A stretch of 64,000 nucleotides of DNA from Williamwhitmania taraxaci (GTDB taxonomy: Bacteria; Bacteroidota; Bacteroidia; Bacteroidales; Williamwhitmaniaceae): assembly GCF_900096565.1 (NCBI RefSeq), contig NZ_FMYP01000007.1:27627-91626 (forward strand), in the 5' to 3' direction. The notes beneath the pieces are model-generated. The model did not search any database. It was not told where the DNA came from and worked only from the letters and a program-made list of their open reading frames with translations. Of the stretch, positions 43,008-52,421 are shown one piece after another (position 1 is the stretch's first letter; every line of letters begins with the position of its first letter). A program made the translations under genes and the position numbers.

Positions 43008-45659
43008 TTATTCAATAATACTGATGCGTTGAGTGGACAATATCCGACCCTCCTTTACCACGGAAACTAGGTAAATTCCAGTTTTCAAACCATAAATATT
43101 AAGAGAATAAGGGCTCGTCACTTCGCTTGGAACAATCTCCCGAACCTTCGATCCAACCATATTGTAAATAATAATACTACTTGGGTGTTCCTCACCATTA
43201 GAAAAGGCGACATACACCGATCCGCTAGCCGGATTAGGATAAATACGCATCTTATCAGCAACCGCAATAATTGGTTCTACATCAGTAGTAACTAACCATT
43301 TATAATTCCATTTGTAAATTCCACCAATAGTTGAACTTTTAGTAAAACTACCAGCCCATCCAGTTTCTCTATCAAGAAATTCGACTTCGGTATATTGAAC
43401 TTTTCCAGTATCAATATTATTGAAGGTTGCACAATCATTTAATGAGAATGATGAGCCTGAAATAGGCCCAGAACTCACATCAACCCAAGTTGCATCAGTT
43501 CCCTTAAGGAAGGCGAAATGCGACGCTTTTACGAAAAAACCCGTTGGAGCCAAAGAGGACCAACTAGATCCGCCATCCATAGTTTTTTTAATGGTGTATG
43601 GAGCAGCACTAAGAATCGCAAAACCTGTACTGGCATCCTTAAAGGATAACGCAGCAATATTTGTAAGTCCTGTAGAAACAACAGTCCAATTCAACCCTTT
43701 ATCTATGGATTTAAAAACCCGCCCTTTATTAGAACTGAACCAAATGGTATTACCAACCGCATAATACATGTTGGTGACGCCAGCTTCTCCAGATACGATA
43801 TTTGGGATATTAGCATCTGGTAATGCAAGCCAATTATTTCCACCATCGCTGGTGGTATAGATTGCAAAATCTGTCGTTGCAGGATCTCCCATTGCGACAC
43901 CATCATTATTATTGAAGAAGTGAACAAAGTTAGCCCAGCTACCATCAAAGGTGGCAGAACTTTGCTCAGTCCAGGTTATACCTCCATCAATAGTTTTAAC
44001 GATCTTGCCACCAGAAGACTCACCCGGATTCATACATGCATAGCAAACCAAATCGGATAAGGGAAATATATTGGAAAGACCATAACTTTCAACTCCAGAA
44101 AAACTTACAACCCCTGGTGTCCAAGTTATCCCACCGTCAGTAGTTCGAGTAAACTCCCGAACATTAGCATTATCTCCTGTTCCATCATAGGCCTTTGCCC
44201 ATACAATAAGTGGTGAAACTATCTTGATTTGATCAATCCCTCTCGATTCAGCTGTGAAACCAGTATTTTGCCTTATCCAAGCATCGGATGATCCACCTAC
44301 CAAAATATACTTCGACATAGTTTTTATATCGTTACCAGAAGCGTTAGTAACTTTCAATGAAACAAGATACGATCCAGCGATTGCATAGGTAATATTCTGA
44401 GGATTTTGATCGGTTGAGGTTGCAGGACTTCCTCCTTCAAAAGTCCAAGTCCAAGTAGTAGGATTCAGTGTTGATTTGTCCGTAAAACTAACAGAACCAC
44501 CAACTTCAGGATAAACTGCACTGGCAGTAAAGTTTGCAATGGGGGCGTTTGATGCAGGCTTAATTCGAACAACAACCTCATTACCTTGATTGAAGGTTGA
44601 TCCTACTGGATTGAGGCTTCCAATTGCAAAAAAACCATTTCCATACCCCGACCAACCCCAATTGAAGTGAAATTTATCGGTTGCATCATAACCATCACAA
44701 ACAAAAGCATGGCCAGCCACACCGTCATCACCTGCATAGTACATTGGTCGAGCAGCGTCCAATTCGGATTTTAACAAACTAATCCAACCACTGGCGGAAA
44801 AATCGCTCATCTCCTTCATCTCTGCAGTAGGAGAATAACCAAATAGACTAATTAGAGCATTAGGAACCCTACTCGATTGAGCTCCAGATCCATCCACTGC
44901 ATAATTCATATCGACTGAGACACCACAATGATACATCAATTTGGCCACCTCCGCATTGGGGCTTGTTACATTCGATGGCATTGCATTCCAATTATAGGTT
45001 GATGCCCCGTAATCAACTGACTGAATACCATAGGTGGGGTGCGTGTAGGAATGGGTACTAATACCCGTGGCTGGATATTTATTGTATTTCATTATTTGAG
45101 CCATGGCAGTAGCAACACAACCAGTATAAACGCGGCCATCATTATCAGCAGGGGCACTTGCATCGGACGGACACGCTGCATTATAGAATTGGCCTTGATC
45201 CCAAGTAGTGGTACACAACGCAGCCACACTACTTCTGTTTGGGGAAAAACGATTGGCTTCAATCCGTGTCCACTCCTTTTTAGTAATACTATTATCTAAT
45301 CGTGAATTAACAATGTTGTTGATTTGAACTTTATAGCCGTCAAACCAACTCTTCGCATTTTCTGGAAGCCGATTTAAATCGAATTTACTCTCAAAAGAGT
45401 ATCCCAACACGGGAATTACAGCATCATCGGCAGCAACAATAACGAACCCTGTTGGCTCAAAATTGAAAACATAAAACAGGGCAACACCTCCATCTTTAAC
45501 CACTTCAACATTGAAATCAGAAGAGAACGCTCGACTTGATTGATGAGTTAAGTAGCTAAATGCTATTTTTTTTGCAGAATCTACAGAAACTGGAGCAGCA
45601 TGAATTATGGCGCTAATAAGAAAAAGCAGCGCGGTGCTTAGTAAAAACTTTCTTTTCAT
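43008..45659 (-). CDS. secreted C10 (streptopain-type) cysteine protease with PKD, Asp-box repeats and T9SS sorting domain
   Basis: An 883-residue secreted protein. Order: signal peptide (1-21), Spi-type prodomain (about 22-130), C10 catalytic domain with Cys in GRVYTGCVATAMAQ (near 182) and His in GVAGHAFVCDGYD (near 320), a PKD domain (about 375-455, FTDKSTLNPTTWTWTFEGG), then repeated TxDGGxxW Asp-box motifs suggesting a YCF48/sialidase-like propeller (about 460-770). Last comes a type IX sorting domain (IYPNPASGSVYVAF, ending STQRISIIE). It probably degrades proteins at the cell surface. Confidence 0.93.
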   Translation of the reverse strand: MKRKFLLSTALLFLISAIIHAAPVSVDSAKKIAFSYLTHQSSRAFSSDFNVEVVKDGGVALFYVFNFEPTGFVIVAADDAVIPVLGYSFESKFDLNRLPENAKSWFDGYKVQINNIVNSRLDNSITKKEWTRIEANRFSPNRSSVAALCTTTWDQGQFYNAACPSDASAPADNDGRVYTGCVATAMAQIMKYNKYPATGISTHSYTHPTYGIQSVDYGASTYNWNAMPSNVTSPNAEVAKLMYHCGVSVDMNYAVDGSGAQSSRVPNALISLFGYSPTAEMKEMSDFSASGWISLLKSELDAARPMYYAGDDGVAGHAFVCDGYDATDKFHFNWGWSGYGNGFFAIGSLNPVGSTFNQGNEVVVRIKPASNAPIANFTASAVYPEVGGSVSFTDKSTLNPTTWTWTFEGGSPATSTDQNPQNITYAIAGSYLVSLKVTNASGNDIKTMSKYILVGGSSDAWIRQNTGFTAESRGIDQIKIVSPLIVWAKAYDGTGDNANVREFTRTTDGGITWTPGVVSFSGVESYGLSNIFPLSDLVCYACMNPGESSGGKIVKTIDGGITWTEQSSATFDGSWANFVHFFNNNDGVAMGDPATTDFAIYTTSDGGNNWLALPDANIPNIVSGEAGVTNMYYAVGNTIWFSSNKGRVFKSIDKGLNWTVVSTGLTNIAALSFKDASTGFAILSAAPYTIKKTMDGGSSWSSLAPTGFFVKASHFAFLKGTDATWVDVSSGPISGSSFSLNDCATFNNIDTGKVQYTEVEFLDRETGWAGSFTKSSTIGGIYKWNYKWLVTTDVEPIIAVADKMRIYPNPASGSVYVAFSNGEEHPSSIIIYNMVGSKVREIVPSEVTSPYSLNIYGLKTGIYLVSVVKEGRILSTQRISIIE

Positions 45660-45816
45660 TTGTTAGATGGTCTAGGGGGTGGGTGTTTATTTGGGTTAAG
45701 TTAAAAATCACAGAAGGATACTGAATTTGACATTCAGATAAGTAAAGGGATGCAAAGTAATACTTTTCATCAAAAAAGTAAGTAGACATTCAAAGAAAAC
45801 GTAATCCAGTCGGCTT

Positions 45817-47226
45817 CTAAAAAAACTTTTTATCAAAATTCACCAGATATAATCTTGTTGATGCTCTGGTTACTGCAGTGTATAACCACCGAATAAAATC
45901 GATGCTAAGCATCTCTTGGGTAAAATAGCCATGATCGACAAATACTACTGGCCACTGACCGCCCTGTGCTTTGTGACACGTAATGGCATAGGCAAACTTT
46001 ATTTGCAGCGCATTATAGTATGGATCATTTTTAACCGCAAGCCATCTCTCCTTTTTAAGTAACAGATGCGCATAATCCTCGGCTACGCCAGTATATAGCA
46101 TCTTGCTCTGCTCAAAGGTGAGGGATGCCGATTCGGAACTCAGGGTATCTAGCACTATTTTCACATCCAAAGAGAGATCACCGTAATCAGGAAAGCGCAA
46201 AGAAACGTTTGCAAATCGAAAACCATAACGATCTTCATACTTTCGAATTCTTTCAACAATGGCAGTATCACCGTTCGCAATAAAACTTAACTCATCCACC
46301 TCCGATGTCCAAAAATAGTTGTTCTTTACGATCATAATGGCATCGCCAACGGACAACTCCTCTTCACGAAAAAGGATTTTTTGCCTTATACCATTGTTAT
46401 ATATGTTGGCGCGCTTATTCGATTTAGTAACCACCACTACTTGATCGCCACCATATTCATAGAATGCATTTTCGAGCAATTCCAGCAACTCCATACCATT
46501 AATTGGAATTACATCCTGAAAACCGTCAAAGAGTAAAGTGGGCAACTGCAACTCCTGCTGTTGGAGAATAGACCGAATCAACGTTGCATTTTTAAGAATA
46601 CCGGAATCACCAACCTGCCGAACAACTTCCGTTAATTGAACACTGTAAATCTTCCCATAGATACGCATAACCTCCAGATCAAGCGCAGGGCTGTGGGTAA
46701 GCCCAACCGGGGGAAGTTGAGCATCATCACCTATAAGAATAAGCTTACAATTTTTCCCACTCCGAACGTATTCCACCAAGTCCCGGAGTAAATTTCCGGT
46801 TCCAAAAACAGATTGATCAGGAATTGTGTTGGAAATCATAGACGCCTCATCTACAAAAAAAATGGTATTACTGAGTGGGTTTCGATCAAGAAGAAACATA
46901 CTTTGCACATCAGCGGCAACCTTTTGGCGATATATCTGCTTATGTATGGTAAATGCCGTTTTATTCGAATAGTGCGCAAAAACTTTGGCCGCCCGTCCGG
47001 TTGGTGCCAACAGAACAACCTTTTGTTTGTATCCTTCCAATACCTTAACCACCGACCCAATTGCAGATGTTTTCCCGGTTCCAGCATATCCATTGGCCAG
47101 AAAAATATCCGAATCTTGGTTCTCGACAATAAATTCAGCGACTTTTTCGAACAGGAAGAGCTGTCCATCGGTCGGTATGTAGCCCAATGCTTCAACAAAT
47201 TGGTTCGAAAGATGCTTTTTTAACAT
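45817..47226 (-). CDS. RecD/Pif1-like ATP-dependent DNA helicase
   Basis: A 469-residue superfamily 1B helicase. Walker A is ANGYAGTGKTSA near residue 44-55, motif Ia is LLAPTGRAAKV, Walker B is IFFVDEASM near 123, and motif III is ILIGDDAQLPPVG near 164. The C-terminal UvrD-like part has YAITCHKAQGGQWPVVFVD and LYTAVTRAS. It probably acts in replication or repair. It is divergent from the following operon, with less than 90 bp between. Confidence 0.92.
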   Translation of the reverse strand: MLKKHLSNQFVEALGYIPTDGQLFLFEKVAEFIVENQDSDIFLANGYAGTGKTSAIGSVVKVLEGYKQKVVLLAPTGRAAKVFAHYSNKTAFTIHKQIYRQKVAADVQSMFLLDRNPLSNTIFFVDEASMISNTIPDQSVFGTGNLLRDLVEYVRSGKNCKLILIGDDAQLPPVGLTHSPALDLEVMRIYGKIYSVQLTEVVRQVGDSGILKNATLIRSILQQQELQLPTLLFDGFQDVIPINGMELLELLENAFYEYGGDQVVVVTKSNKRANIYNNGIRQKILFREEELSVGDAIMIVKNNYFWTSEVDELSFIANGDTAIVERIRKYEDRYGFRFANVSLRFPDYGDLSLDVKIVLDTLSSESASLTFEQSKMLYTGVAEDYAHLLLKKERWLAVKNDPYYNALQIKFAYAITCHKAQGGQWPVVFVDHGYFTQEMLSIDFIRWLYTAVTRASTRLYLVNFDKKFF

Positions 47227-47275
47227 AAAGTAGAAGAAATCGGATAAGAAAAATCGGACAGAATTTAATTTTTTT

Positions 47276-47283
47276 TACATTTG
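47276..47283 (+). promoter_or_regulatory. -7 box of the DUF3822/rsmD operon
   Basis: TACATTTG matches TAnnTTTG and lies 29 bp before the first start codon of the operon; no -33 box is clear. Confidence 0.5.
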
Positions 47284-47312
47284 CACGCAAACATAACCTA
47301 ATTCTAATATAA

Positions 47313-47915
47313 ATGAAAAGAGCTATTCAAATCATTCTGCTTTTGCTTATAGTATTTCTCGGATATCGTTTAGTTGTTAGTATTAACGAACCCGTGAAAT
47401 TTAAAACTGAAATGGATAAGCGTTATAACAAAACGGTTTCGCGTCTGAAAGATATTAGAACTGCTCAGGTAGCATTCAAATCTAAATATGAGCGCTACAC
47501 CGGAAACTTCGACTCCTTGATTAACTTCATTAACAAAGATTCGTTCGTTGTTATTAAGCAAATAGGATCAGAGGAAGATTCAGTTGCCGTTGCAAAAAAA
47601 ATGATTTCCCGCGAAAAGATCAAAATCAGCGTAAAAGACTCTCTTTTCCGCAACCAAAATGCAGATTCGCTCCGTTTTGTTCCTTTTACTGGAGGCAGAA
47701 ATCAATTCGAACTCGCAGCAGGTGTCCTTGAAACTGGATCGAAGGTGAAAATTAAGGTGTTTGAATGCAAAGTACCATTCGATATTCTCCTAAAGGGTCT
47801 CGATCGTCAATTGATTGTAAACATCAACGAAGAGAAAAAAGCACTAGACAAGTATCCTGGAATTATGGTAGGTTCTCTCACAGAGGCAACCAATAATGCA
47901 GGAAACTGGGAATAG
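47313..47915 (+). CDS. membrane-anchored hypothetical protein
   Basis: A 200-residue protein with one N-terminal transmembrane helix (IQIILLLLIVFLGYRLVVSI, residues 5-24) and a long extracytoplasmic helical domain starting with KRYNKTVSRLKDIRTAQVAFKSKYERYTG (in parts), which recalls pilin-like or general-secretion N-terminal helices. I do not know a function. It starts an operon with DUF3822 and rsmD, spaced by 13 bp. Confidence 0.75.
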   Translation: MKRAIQIILLLLIVFLGYRLVVSINEPVKFKTEMDKRYNKTVSRLKDIRTAQVAFKSKYERYTGNFDSLINFINKDSFVVIKQIGSEEDSVAVAKKMISREKIKISVKDSLFRNQNADSLRFVPFTGGRNQFELAAGVLETGSKVKIKVFECKVPFDILLKGLDRQLIVNINEEKKALDKYPGIMVGSLTEATNNAGNWE

Positions 47916-47928
47916 TACCTATTAAATT

Positions 47929-48774
47929 ATGGATAATATAGAGAAAGTTGACGAAACTTACGACCTTAATTCCATAAACGCATATTGTCTATCCATCCGG
48001 ATCAGTCCGGATGGATTTTCATTTTGCATAGCAGACAAGCAGCAAGAGAAAATTGTAGCTTTTAAGCAATTGCAGTATGCAAATAGGCCAATTGGCTCGG
48101 AAGAACTCGCCGAAGCGGTATACCAACTTATAATTAAGGAAGAACATCTTCCAAAGGAACCGGCCAAAGTGAACGTAATTTACGTTACACCAAATTTCAC
48201 GTTGGTACCAACCTCGCTATTATTACCGGAGAAAGCGAAAGAAATTCTATCATTGACACATGCTGTTGATGACTTGGATGAGATTCACTTTAGCCAAACA
48301 AACATTGAAGATTCTACCTTGGTATTTAGTATACCGAGTGCTATAGTCTCAAAGATAAAGAGTATTTACCCCGCAGCAAGGTTAATGCCGCAGGTAACAC
48401 CATTCTTAAGCCGGCTTCAGCAAGATCACCGCGATCATGCCTGCTTTGTGGGTGTTCACATTAACGAAAGTTTTTTTGATCTTTCCATATTTAGTAATGG
48501 GAAATTGCTTCTTCTAAATGCCTATACGTACGAGTCGCCCAGCGATGTGCTATACCATATTGCAAATGCGCTCAACGCCTTTCAGCATTCAGAGGTTATG
48601 ATTTCGTTGGCCGGGGCCACCGAAGAAAGGTTGGCAATTATACCCGCACTAAAGAAATTTTACTCCAACACTATCAACGATCCTTATATAGGAGATTTCA
48701 CACTTTCCTACAAAATAGAGGATCGGATACAAGCTCAATTTGCAAATCTATTTTACAGCGCCACATGCGAATAA
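47929..48774 (+). CDS. DUF3822 family protein
   Basis: A 281-residue protein of DUF3822, an actin-like-ATPase-fold family confined mainly to Bacteroidota. Typical segments are CLSIRISPDGFSFCIAD near residue 20 and HINESFFDLSIFSNGKLLLLNAY near 180-202. The function is unknown. Its end overlaps the start of rsmD by 10 bp, the arrangement often seen in this phylum. Confidence 0.85.
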   Translation: MDNIEKVDETYDLNSINAYCLSIRISPDGFSFCIADKQQEKIVAFKQLQYANRPIGSEELAEAVYQLIIKEEHLPKEPAKVNVIYVTPNFTLVPTSLLLPEKAKEILSLTHAVDDLDEIHFSQTNIEDSTLVFSIPSAIVSKIKSIYPAARLMPQVTPFLSRLQQDHRDHACFVGVHINESFFDLSIFSNGKLLLLNAYTYESPSDVLYHIANALNAFQHSEVMISLAGATEERLAIIPALKKFYSNTINDPYIGDFTLSYKIEDRIQAQFANLFYSATCE

Positions 48775-49298
48775 TCGCCGGAAGTTTTAGAGGCAAACAA
48801 ATTGCGCCACCCAAAAACTTCAATGCCCGTCCGACAACAGATGTGGCAAAAGAGGGGTTGTTTAATATATTGACGAACTACTTCTCCTTTGAAGAGGTTA
48901 AAGTTCTGGACCTATTCAGCGGCTCGGGTAGCATAAGTTACGAATTTGCCTCTAGAGGGTGCCTAGATGTCGATTTGGTAGAGATGAACCCAATACACTA
49001 TGCTTTTATTGCAAAAACAATCAAAGACCTAGGTTTTAATCAAATACACCCAGTAAAGCATAATGCATTCCAGTTTTTGAAATTTTGCAAGAAAAAGTAT
49101 GACTTAATTTTTGCCGATCCGCCCTACGATATTGACGGGATTGACCAGATACCAACCCTTACCTTTGAAAATGATCTACTGGCAGATGGCGGATGGCTTA
49201 TAGTAGAACACTCTGGTTCCTTTGACTTTAGCGGTATGCCGAATTATAGGGAATCTAGGCTCTACGGAAAAGTTCACTTTTCCATATTCGAAAAGTAA
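48765..49298 (+). CDS. rsmD: 16S rRNA (guanine(966)-N(2))-methyltransferase
   Basis: A 177-residue methyltransferase that modifies G966 of 16S rRNA. The N-terminus MRIIAGSFRGKQIAPP and the RPTTDVAKEGLFNIL segment are diagnostic. The AdoMet motif is VLDLFSGSGSISYEF near 47-61 and the catalytic motif is FADPPYD near 116-122. It is translated from the same message as DUF3822, with overlapping reading frames. Confidence 0.95.
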   Translation: MRIIAGSFRGKQIAPPKNFNARPTTDVAKEGLFNILTNYFSFEEVKVLDLFSGSGSISYEFASRGCLDVDLVEMNPIHYAFIAKTIKDLGFNQIHPVKHNAFQFLKFCKKKYDLIFADPPYDIDGIDQIPTLTFENDLLADGGWLIVEHSGSFDFSGMPNYRESRLYGKVHFSIFEK

Positions 49299-49414
49299 GT
49301 TTTTTTTTATTATTTGCCCCCTAGGTATTGCAAAAATAAAAAGAGTAACTATCTTTGCATCGCTAAACAGGAAAGGCTTTACAAGAGTTTTCTCGCAGCA
49401 AAGTTAAAATTATT

Positions 49415-49488
49415 GGTTCGGTAGTTCAGTTGGTTAGAATGCCGCCCTGTCACGGCGGAGGTCGCGGGTTCGAGTCCCGTCCGGACCG
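49415..49488 (+). tRNA. tRNA-Asp (GTC), copy 1
   Basis: A 74-base cloverleaf: acceptor GGTTCGG with CCGGACC, D-arm with AGTTCAGTTGGTTA, anticodon stem CCGCC/GGCGG with anticodon GTC, T-arm GCGGGTTCGAGTCCCGT. The discriminator is G at 49488 and CCA is not encoded. Confidence 0.97.
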
Positions 49489-49522
49489 CAGAAATGCGGT
49501 AAGCAAAGTTCTTAAAATTATT

Positions 49523-49596
49523 GGTTCGGTAGTTCAGTTGGTTAGAATGCCGCCCTGTCACGGCGGAGGTCGCGGGTTCGAGTCCCGTCCGGACCG
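49523..49596 (+). tRNA. tRNA-Asp (GTC), copy 2
   Basis: Identical over 74 bases to the first copy, 108 bp downstream. The preceding AAAATTATT is also repeated, which indicates a recent tandem duplication. It is followed directly by a terminator. Confidence 0.97.
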
Positions 49597-49597
49597 C

Positions 49598-49632
49598 AAA
49601 AGCCTTCCTATTTTAGGAAGGCTTTTTGCTTT
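49598..49632 (+). terminator. terminator of the tRNA-Asp pair
   Basis: AAAAGCCTTCCTA (49598-49610) pairs with TAGGAAGGCTTTT (49614-49626) around a TTT loop, and is followed by a T-rich tail. Confidence 0.92.
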
Positions 49633-49736
49633 TATACTAGGCAGTTCAGATTACCACGACCCGATCCCGTTCTGACAATACAACCCAGACTCCCTCCTCC
49701 AGCACAAACTCACAACGAAACCTTACGATCCCCATC

Positions 49737-49951
49737 TCGTTAAACGAAACACATTACCAGTATTTCTTTTAGCCTATGTACATTACCACATCAGCTATTC
49801 TGCTCTATCTCAAAAAAAATATATACATATTTTGTCATTCTTATCAAAATACATATTAATTTTGCACGTCGAAAAAAACGTTTCGATGACAATTTTTCAC
49901 TCATATAATTCGTGATAAACTGTCATTTACATCACTCGAAACGAATCGTTT
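49737..49951. promoter_or_regulatory. cluster of AACGA/TCGTT palindromes upstream of the efflux operon
   Basis: TCGTTAAACGA (49737-49747), TCGAAA...TTTCGA (49869-49886) and AAACGAATCGTTT (49939-49951) are palindromes built from the same half-site. They surround the promoter of the efflux operon and could bind a TetR- or MarR-type repressor. No regulator gene is adjacent. Confidence 0.35.
49831..49864 (+). promoter_or_regulatory. promoter of the TolC/HlyD efflux operon
   Basis: TTTG at 49831-49834, 22 bp, then TAATTTTG at 49857-49864 matches the Bacteroidota -33/-7 pattern with slightly long spacing. It gives a leader of about 115 bp. Confidence 0.6.
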
Positions 49952-49986
49952 TACCAAGAAAAAGTGATCACAAACATATATCTGGA

Positions 49987-51429
49987 ATGAAAAAAAAACA
50001 AGGGTGGATGACGAAATCTGGATTGCTTCTTATCCCAATGCTGGCGGTTTTTAGCCTTTCGGCGCAGGAAGTAACACCGTCTGATACTACAAGACTGACA
50101 TTTGGTGAGGCGCTCCGGCAGATGCAGTCCGGAAACCAGTTGATCTGGGCCGCCAACGAAGAGGTTAAGGAAAAACAATACGACAAAAAGGCAACGCAGG
50201 GACTCTTTATGCCTAAAATCCAACTCATCGGCGCGTATACCATACTTGATGATGATGTAAGCCTTGATTTAACAGGATTAAAGACAGGGATCAGCGATTT
50301 TGCGGCAGCTCTCCCTCCCACCCTGAAGCCATACATTGGCGCCCTTGCAACAAAAGTGCCTGACAGCTACACGCTTCAGGAGCAAAAGTTTGGGATACTT
50401 TCGGTTGGTGCTGCTATGCCACTTTATGCTGGAGGAAAAATCAGAACTGCAAATAAAGCTGCCTCGGTAAGAGTAAAGGAAGCCGAGGAAAAGTTAACCG
50501 AACAATCGGCAAGCTTAATTACAGAATTAACAACCCGATACTATGGGTTACGCCTGGCTGAGGATGTAATTACGGTTCGAAAGGAAGTTTTAACGGGAAT
50601 GGAAAGCCATGTAAAACAGGCCGAAAGTTTGACCAAAAACGGAATGATCGCTTCAGCAGAGAAACTGCATGCCGAAGTATATCGGGCAGAAGCCTTCCGC
50701 GCACTGCAAGGATCGGTTCGCGATGCCGACATTGTAAGATCAGCATTAGCAAGCACCCTTGGGGGACCAATAATTGTATATCCAACCTCTGGACTATTCT
50801 ATACCACCAACATTGAAAGCGCAGACTTCTTTCGTCAACAAGCACTTGCAAATAATCCGAAATTACGCCAGGTGGCCGTGAACAAAGAGCTAATCGACCT
50901 GAAAATAAAAGGGGAAAAGGAAAACTACCTTCCCACCATCGCGTTGATGGGAAGCAAAGAACTATATAGCAATGGCATGAATAGTTTAGTTCCCGACTGG
51001 TTTGTTGGTGTTGGTTTAAACTACACCCTCTTCGACGGATTGGCTAGAACCAGAAAAGTTCAAGCAGCTAGAAGTCTTGGAAAAAGAGTTGATAATATAG
51101 AAGAGAAGGCAAAAACCGATATTCAGGTTCAAGTAAGCAGCCTGTATAGCCAACTCATGAAAACCCAAGAGCAGCTGGAGTCCATTGAGACAAGTTTAGC
51201 GTTTGCAAACGAGTATTTAAGGGTTAGAGAAAAATCCTTTTCTGCCGGTTTTGCAACTTCCCTCGATGTGGTGGATGCTCAGTTGAACCTTGCTAAGGTG
51301 AAAATAGAACGATTAAACCTAATTTACAACTACGACATTACTCTGGCCCAGCTCCTTGAAGCAAGCGGTCAAAGTCAGCAAATTGAAAAATATCAAACTA
51401 ACGCAATTCAGGAGCGCTATGAAAAATAG
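49987..51429 (+). CDS. TolC family outer-membrane efflux protein
   Basis: A 480-residue outer-membrane channel subunit. The signal peptide runs to about residue 26 (LLLIPMLAVFSLSAQ). The two helical OEP repeats are rich in coiled-coil (AAVKEAEEKLTEQSASLITEL-type segments; SLDVVDAQLNLAKVKIERLNLIYNYD near 430, given in part). The start at 49987 (MKKKQGWM) gives a proper signal peptide; a GTG 75 bp earlier does not. It overlaps the HlyD gene by 11 bp. Confidence 0.93.
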   Translation: MKKKQGWMTKSGLLLIPMLAVFSLSAQEVTPSDTTRLTFGEALRQMQSGNQLIWAANEEVKEKQYDKKATQGLFMPKIQLIGAYTILDDDVSLDLTGLKTGISDFAAALPPTLKPYIGALATKVPDSYTLQEQKFGILSVGAAMPLYAGGKIRTANKAASVRVKEAEEKLTEQSASLITELTTRYYGLRLAEDVITVRKEVLTGMESHVKQAESLTKNGMIASAEKLHAEVYRAEAFRALQGSVRDADIVRSALASTLGGPIIVYPTSGLFYTTNIESADFFRQQALANNPKLRQVAVNKELIDLKIKGEKENYLPTIALMGSKELYSNGMNSLVPDWFVGVGLNYTLFDGLARTRKVQAARSLGKRVDNIEEKAKTDIQVQVSSLYSQLMKTQEQLESIETSLAFANEYLRVREKSFSAGFATSLDVVDAQLNLAKVKIERLNLIYNYDITLAQLLEASGQSQQIEKYQTNAIQERYEK

Positions 51430-52417
51430 AAGAAATTTCTTTGTTATTTCGGGTATCGTTATCGGTTTAGTATTACTAACCATTGCCGGTTGGGTGTTGC
51501 TAAAGCCGATCCCATTAACCATACAGGGTGAAGTTGAGGCAAAAGAGGTAAAGGTGGCATCTAAACTACCGGGACGGATTGCAGCGATTCTAGTAAAAGA
51601 AGGAGCTACCGTAAAAAAAGGTGATACCTTAATCCTTCTCGATAGTCCGGAAATTAGAGCCAAAATGGCACAAGCACAAGCCGCTCAACGTGCAGCAGGC
51701 GCTCAGCGCGACAAGGCCAACAGCGGTGCCCGCAGCCAAGATGTTGAAGCCGCCTTCAACATGTGGCAAAAAGCCAAAGCAGGATCGGACTTAGCCGACA
51801 AAACCTATCAACGCGTTAAAAATCTCTACAACGACGGTGTTGTGCCGCTTCAAAAGTTAGATGAAGCTGAAGCCAATATGAAGGCATTCAAAACAACCGA
51901 AACAGCAGCCAAGGCCCAGTATAACATGGCCGAAGAGGGCGCTCGTAAGGAAGATAAAAATGCAGCCAGTGCCATTTGGGATCAAGCTTCCGGCGTAGTG
52001 CTAGAGGTGGGTAGCTACCTTGCCGAAACAGTTATAAAAGCACCTGCCGACGGTGAGGTTATTACTATCATCTCCGAGAACGGTGAATTGGTAAGTACCG
52101 GTTTTCCCATTATCACCTTGGTCGACCTTTCGGATATATGGGTGACCTTTAACCTTCGCGAAGACCTGATTGCGAAGATCAAAATGGGCGATGAATTTAA
52201 GGCTTCATTCCCTGCACTGGGCAACAAGGAAATAACCCTTAAGATAAACTACATGAAGGTGCTCGGAGACTTTGCTACATGGCATTCAACGAAAACATCG
52301 GGCGACTTTGACCAAAAAACATTTGAGGTTAGGGCTATCCCAACCGAAAAAACGGAAGGGCTACGACCCGGTATGAGCGCCCTTGTAAACTGGGATAGCT
52401 TATCAGCTAAGAACTAA
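51419..52417 (+). CDS. HlyD/MFP family membrane fusion protein
   Basis: A 332-residue periplasmic adaptor linking an inner-membrane exporter with TolC. One N-terminal membrane helix (about 7-28), then a biotinyl-lipoyl half (GRIAAILVKEGATVKKGDTLILLDSP, in part near 50-75), a long coiled-coil hairpin (about 80-185), the second lipoyl half (VIKAPADGEVITI) and a beta-barrel (VTFNLREDLIAKIKMGDEF). The ATG at 51419 overlaps the tolC-like stop; an earlier ATG at 51356 would add residues inside the tolC-like gene. Confidence 0.92.
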   Translation: MKNRRNFFVISGIVIGLVLLTIAGWVLLKPIPLTIQGEVEAKEVKVASKLPGRIAAILVKEGATVKKGDTLILLDSPEIRAKMAQAQAAQRAAGAQRDKANSGARSQDVEAAFNMWQKAKAGSDLADKTYQRVKNLYNDGVVPLQKLDEAEANMKAFKTTETAAKAQYNMAEEGARKEDKNAASAIWDQASGVVLEVGSYLAETVIKAPADGEVITIISENGELVSTGFPIITLVDLSDIWVTFNLREDLIAKIKMGDEFKASFPALGNKEITLKINYMKVLGDFATWHSTKTSGDFDQKTFEVRAIPTEKTEGLRPGMSALVNWDSLSAKN

Positions 52418-52421
52418 AAAT

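Noticed and set aside
49379..49675. Short reading frames of 60-81 residues on both strands
   Set aside because: They are translations of the two tRNA-Asp genes.
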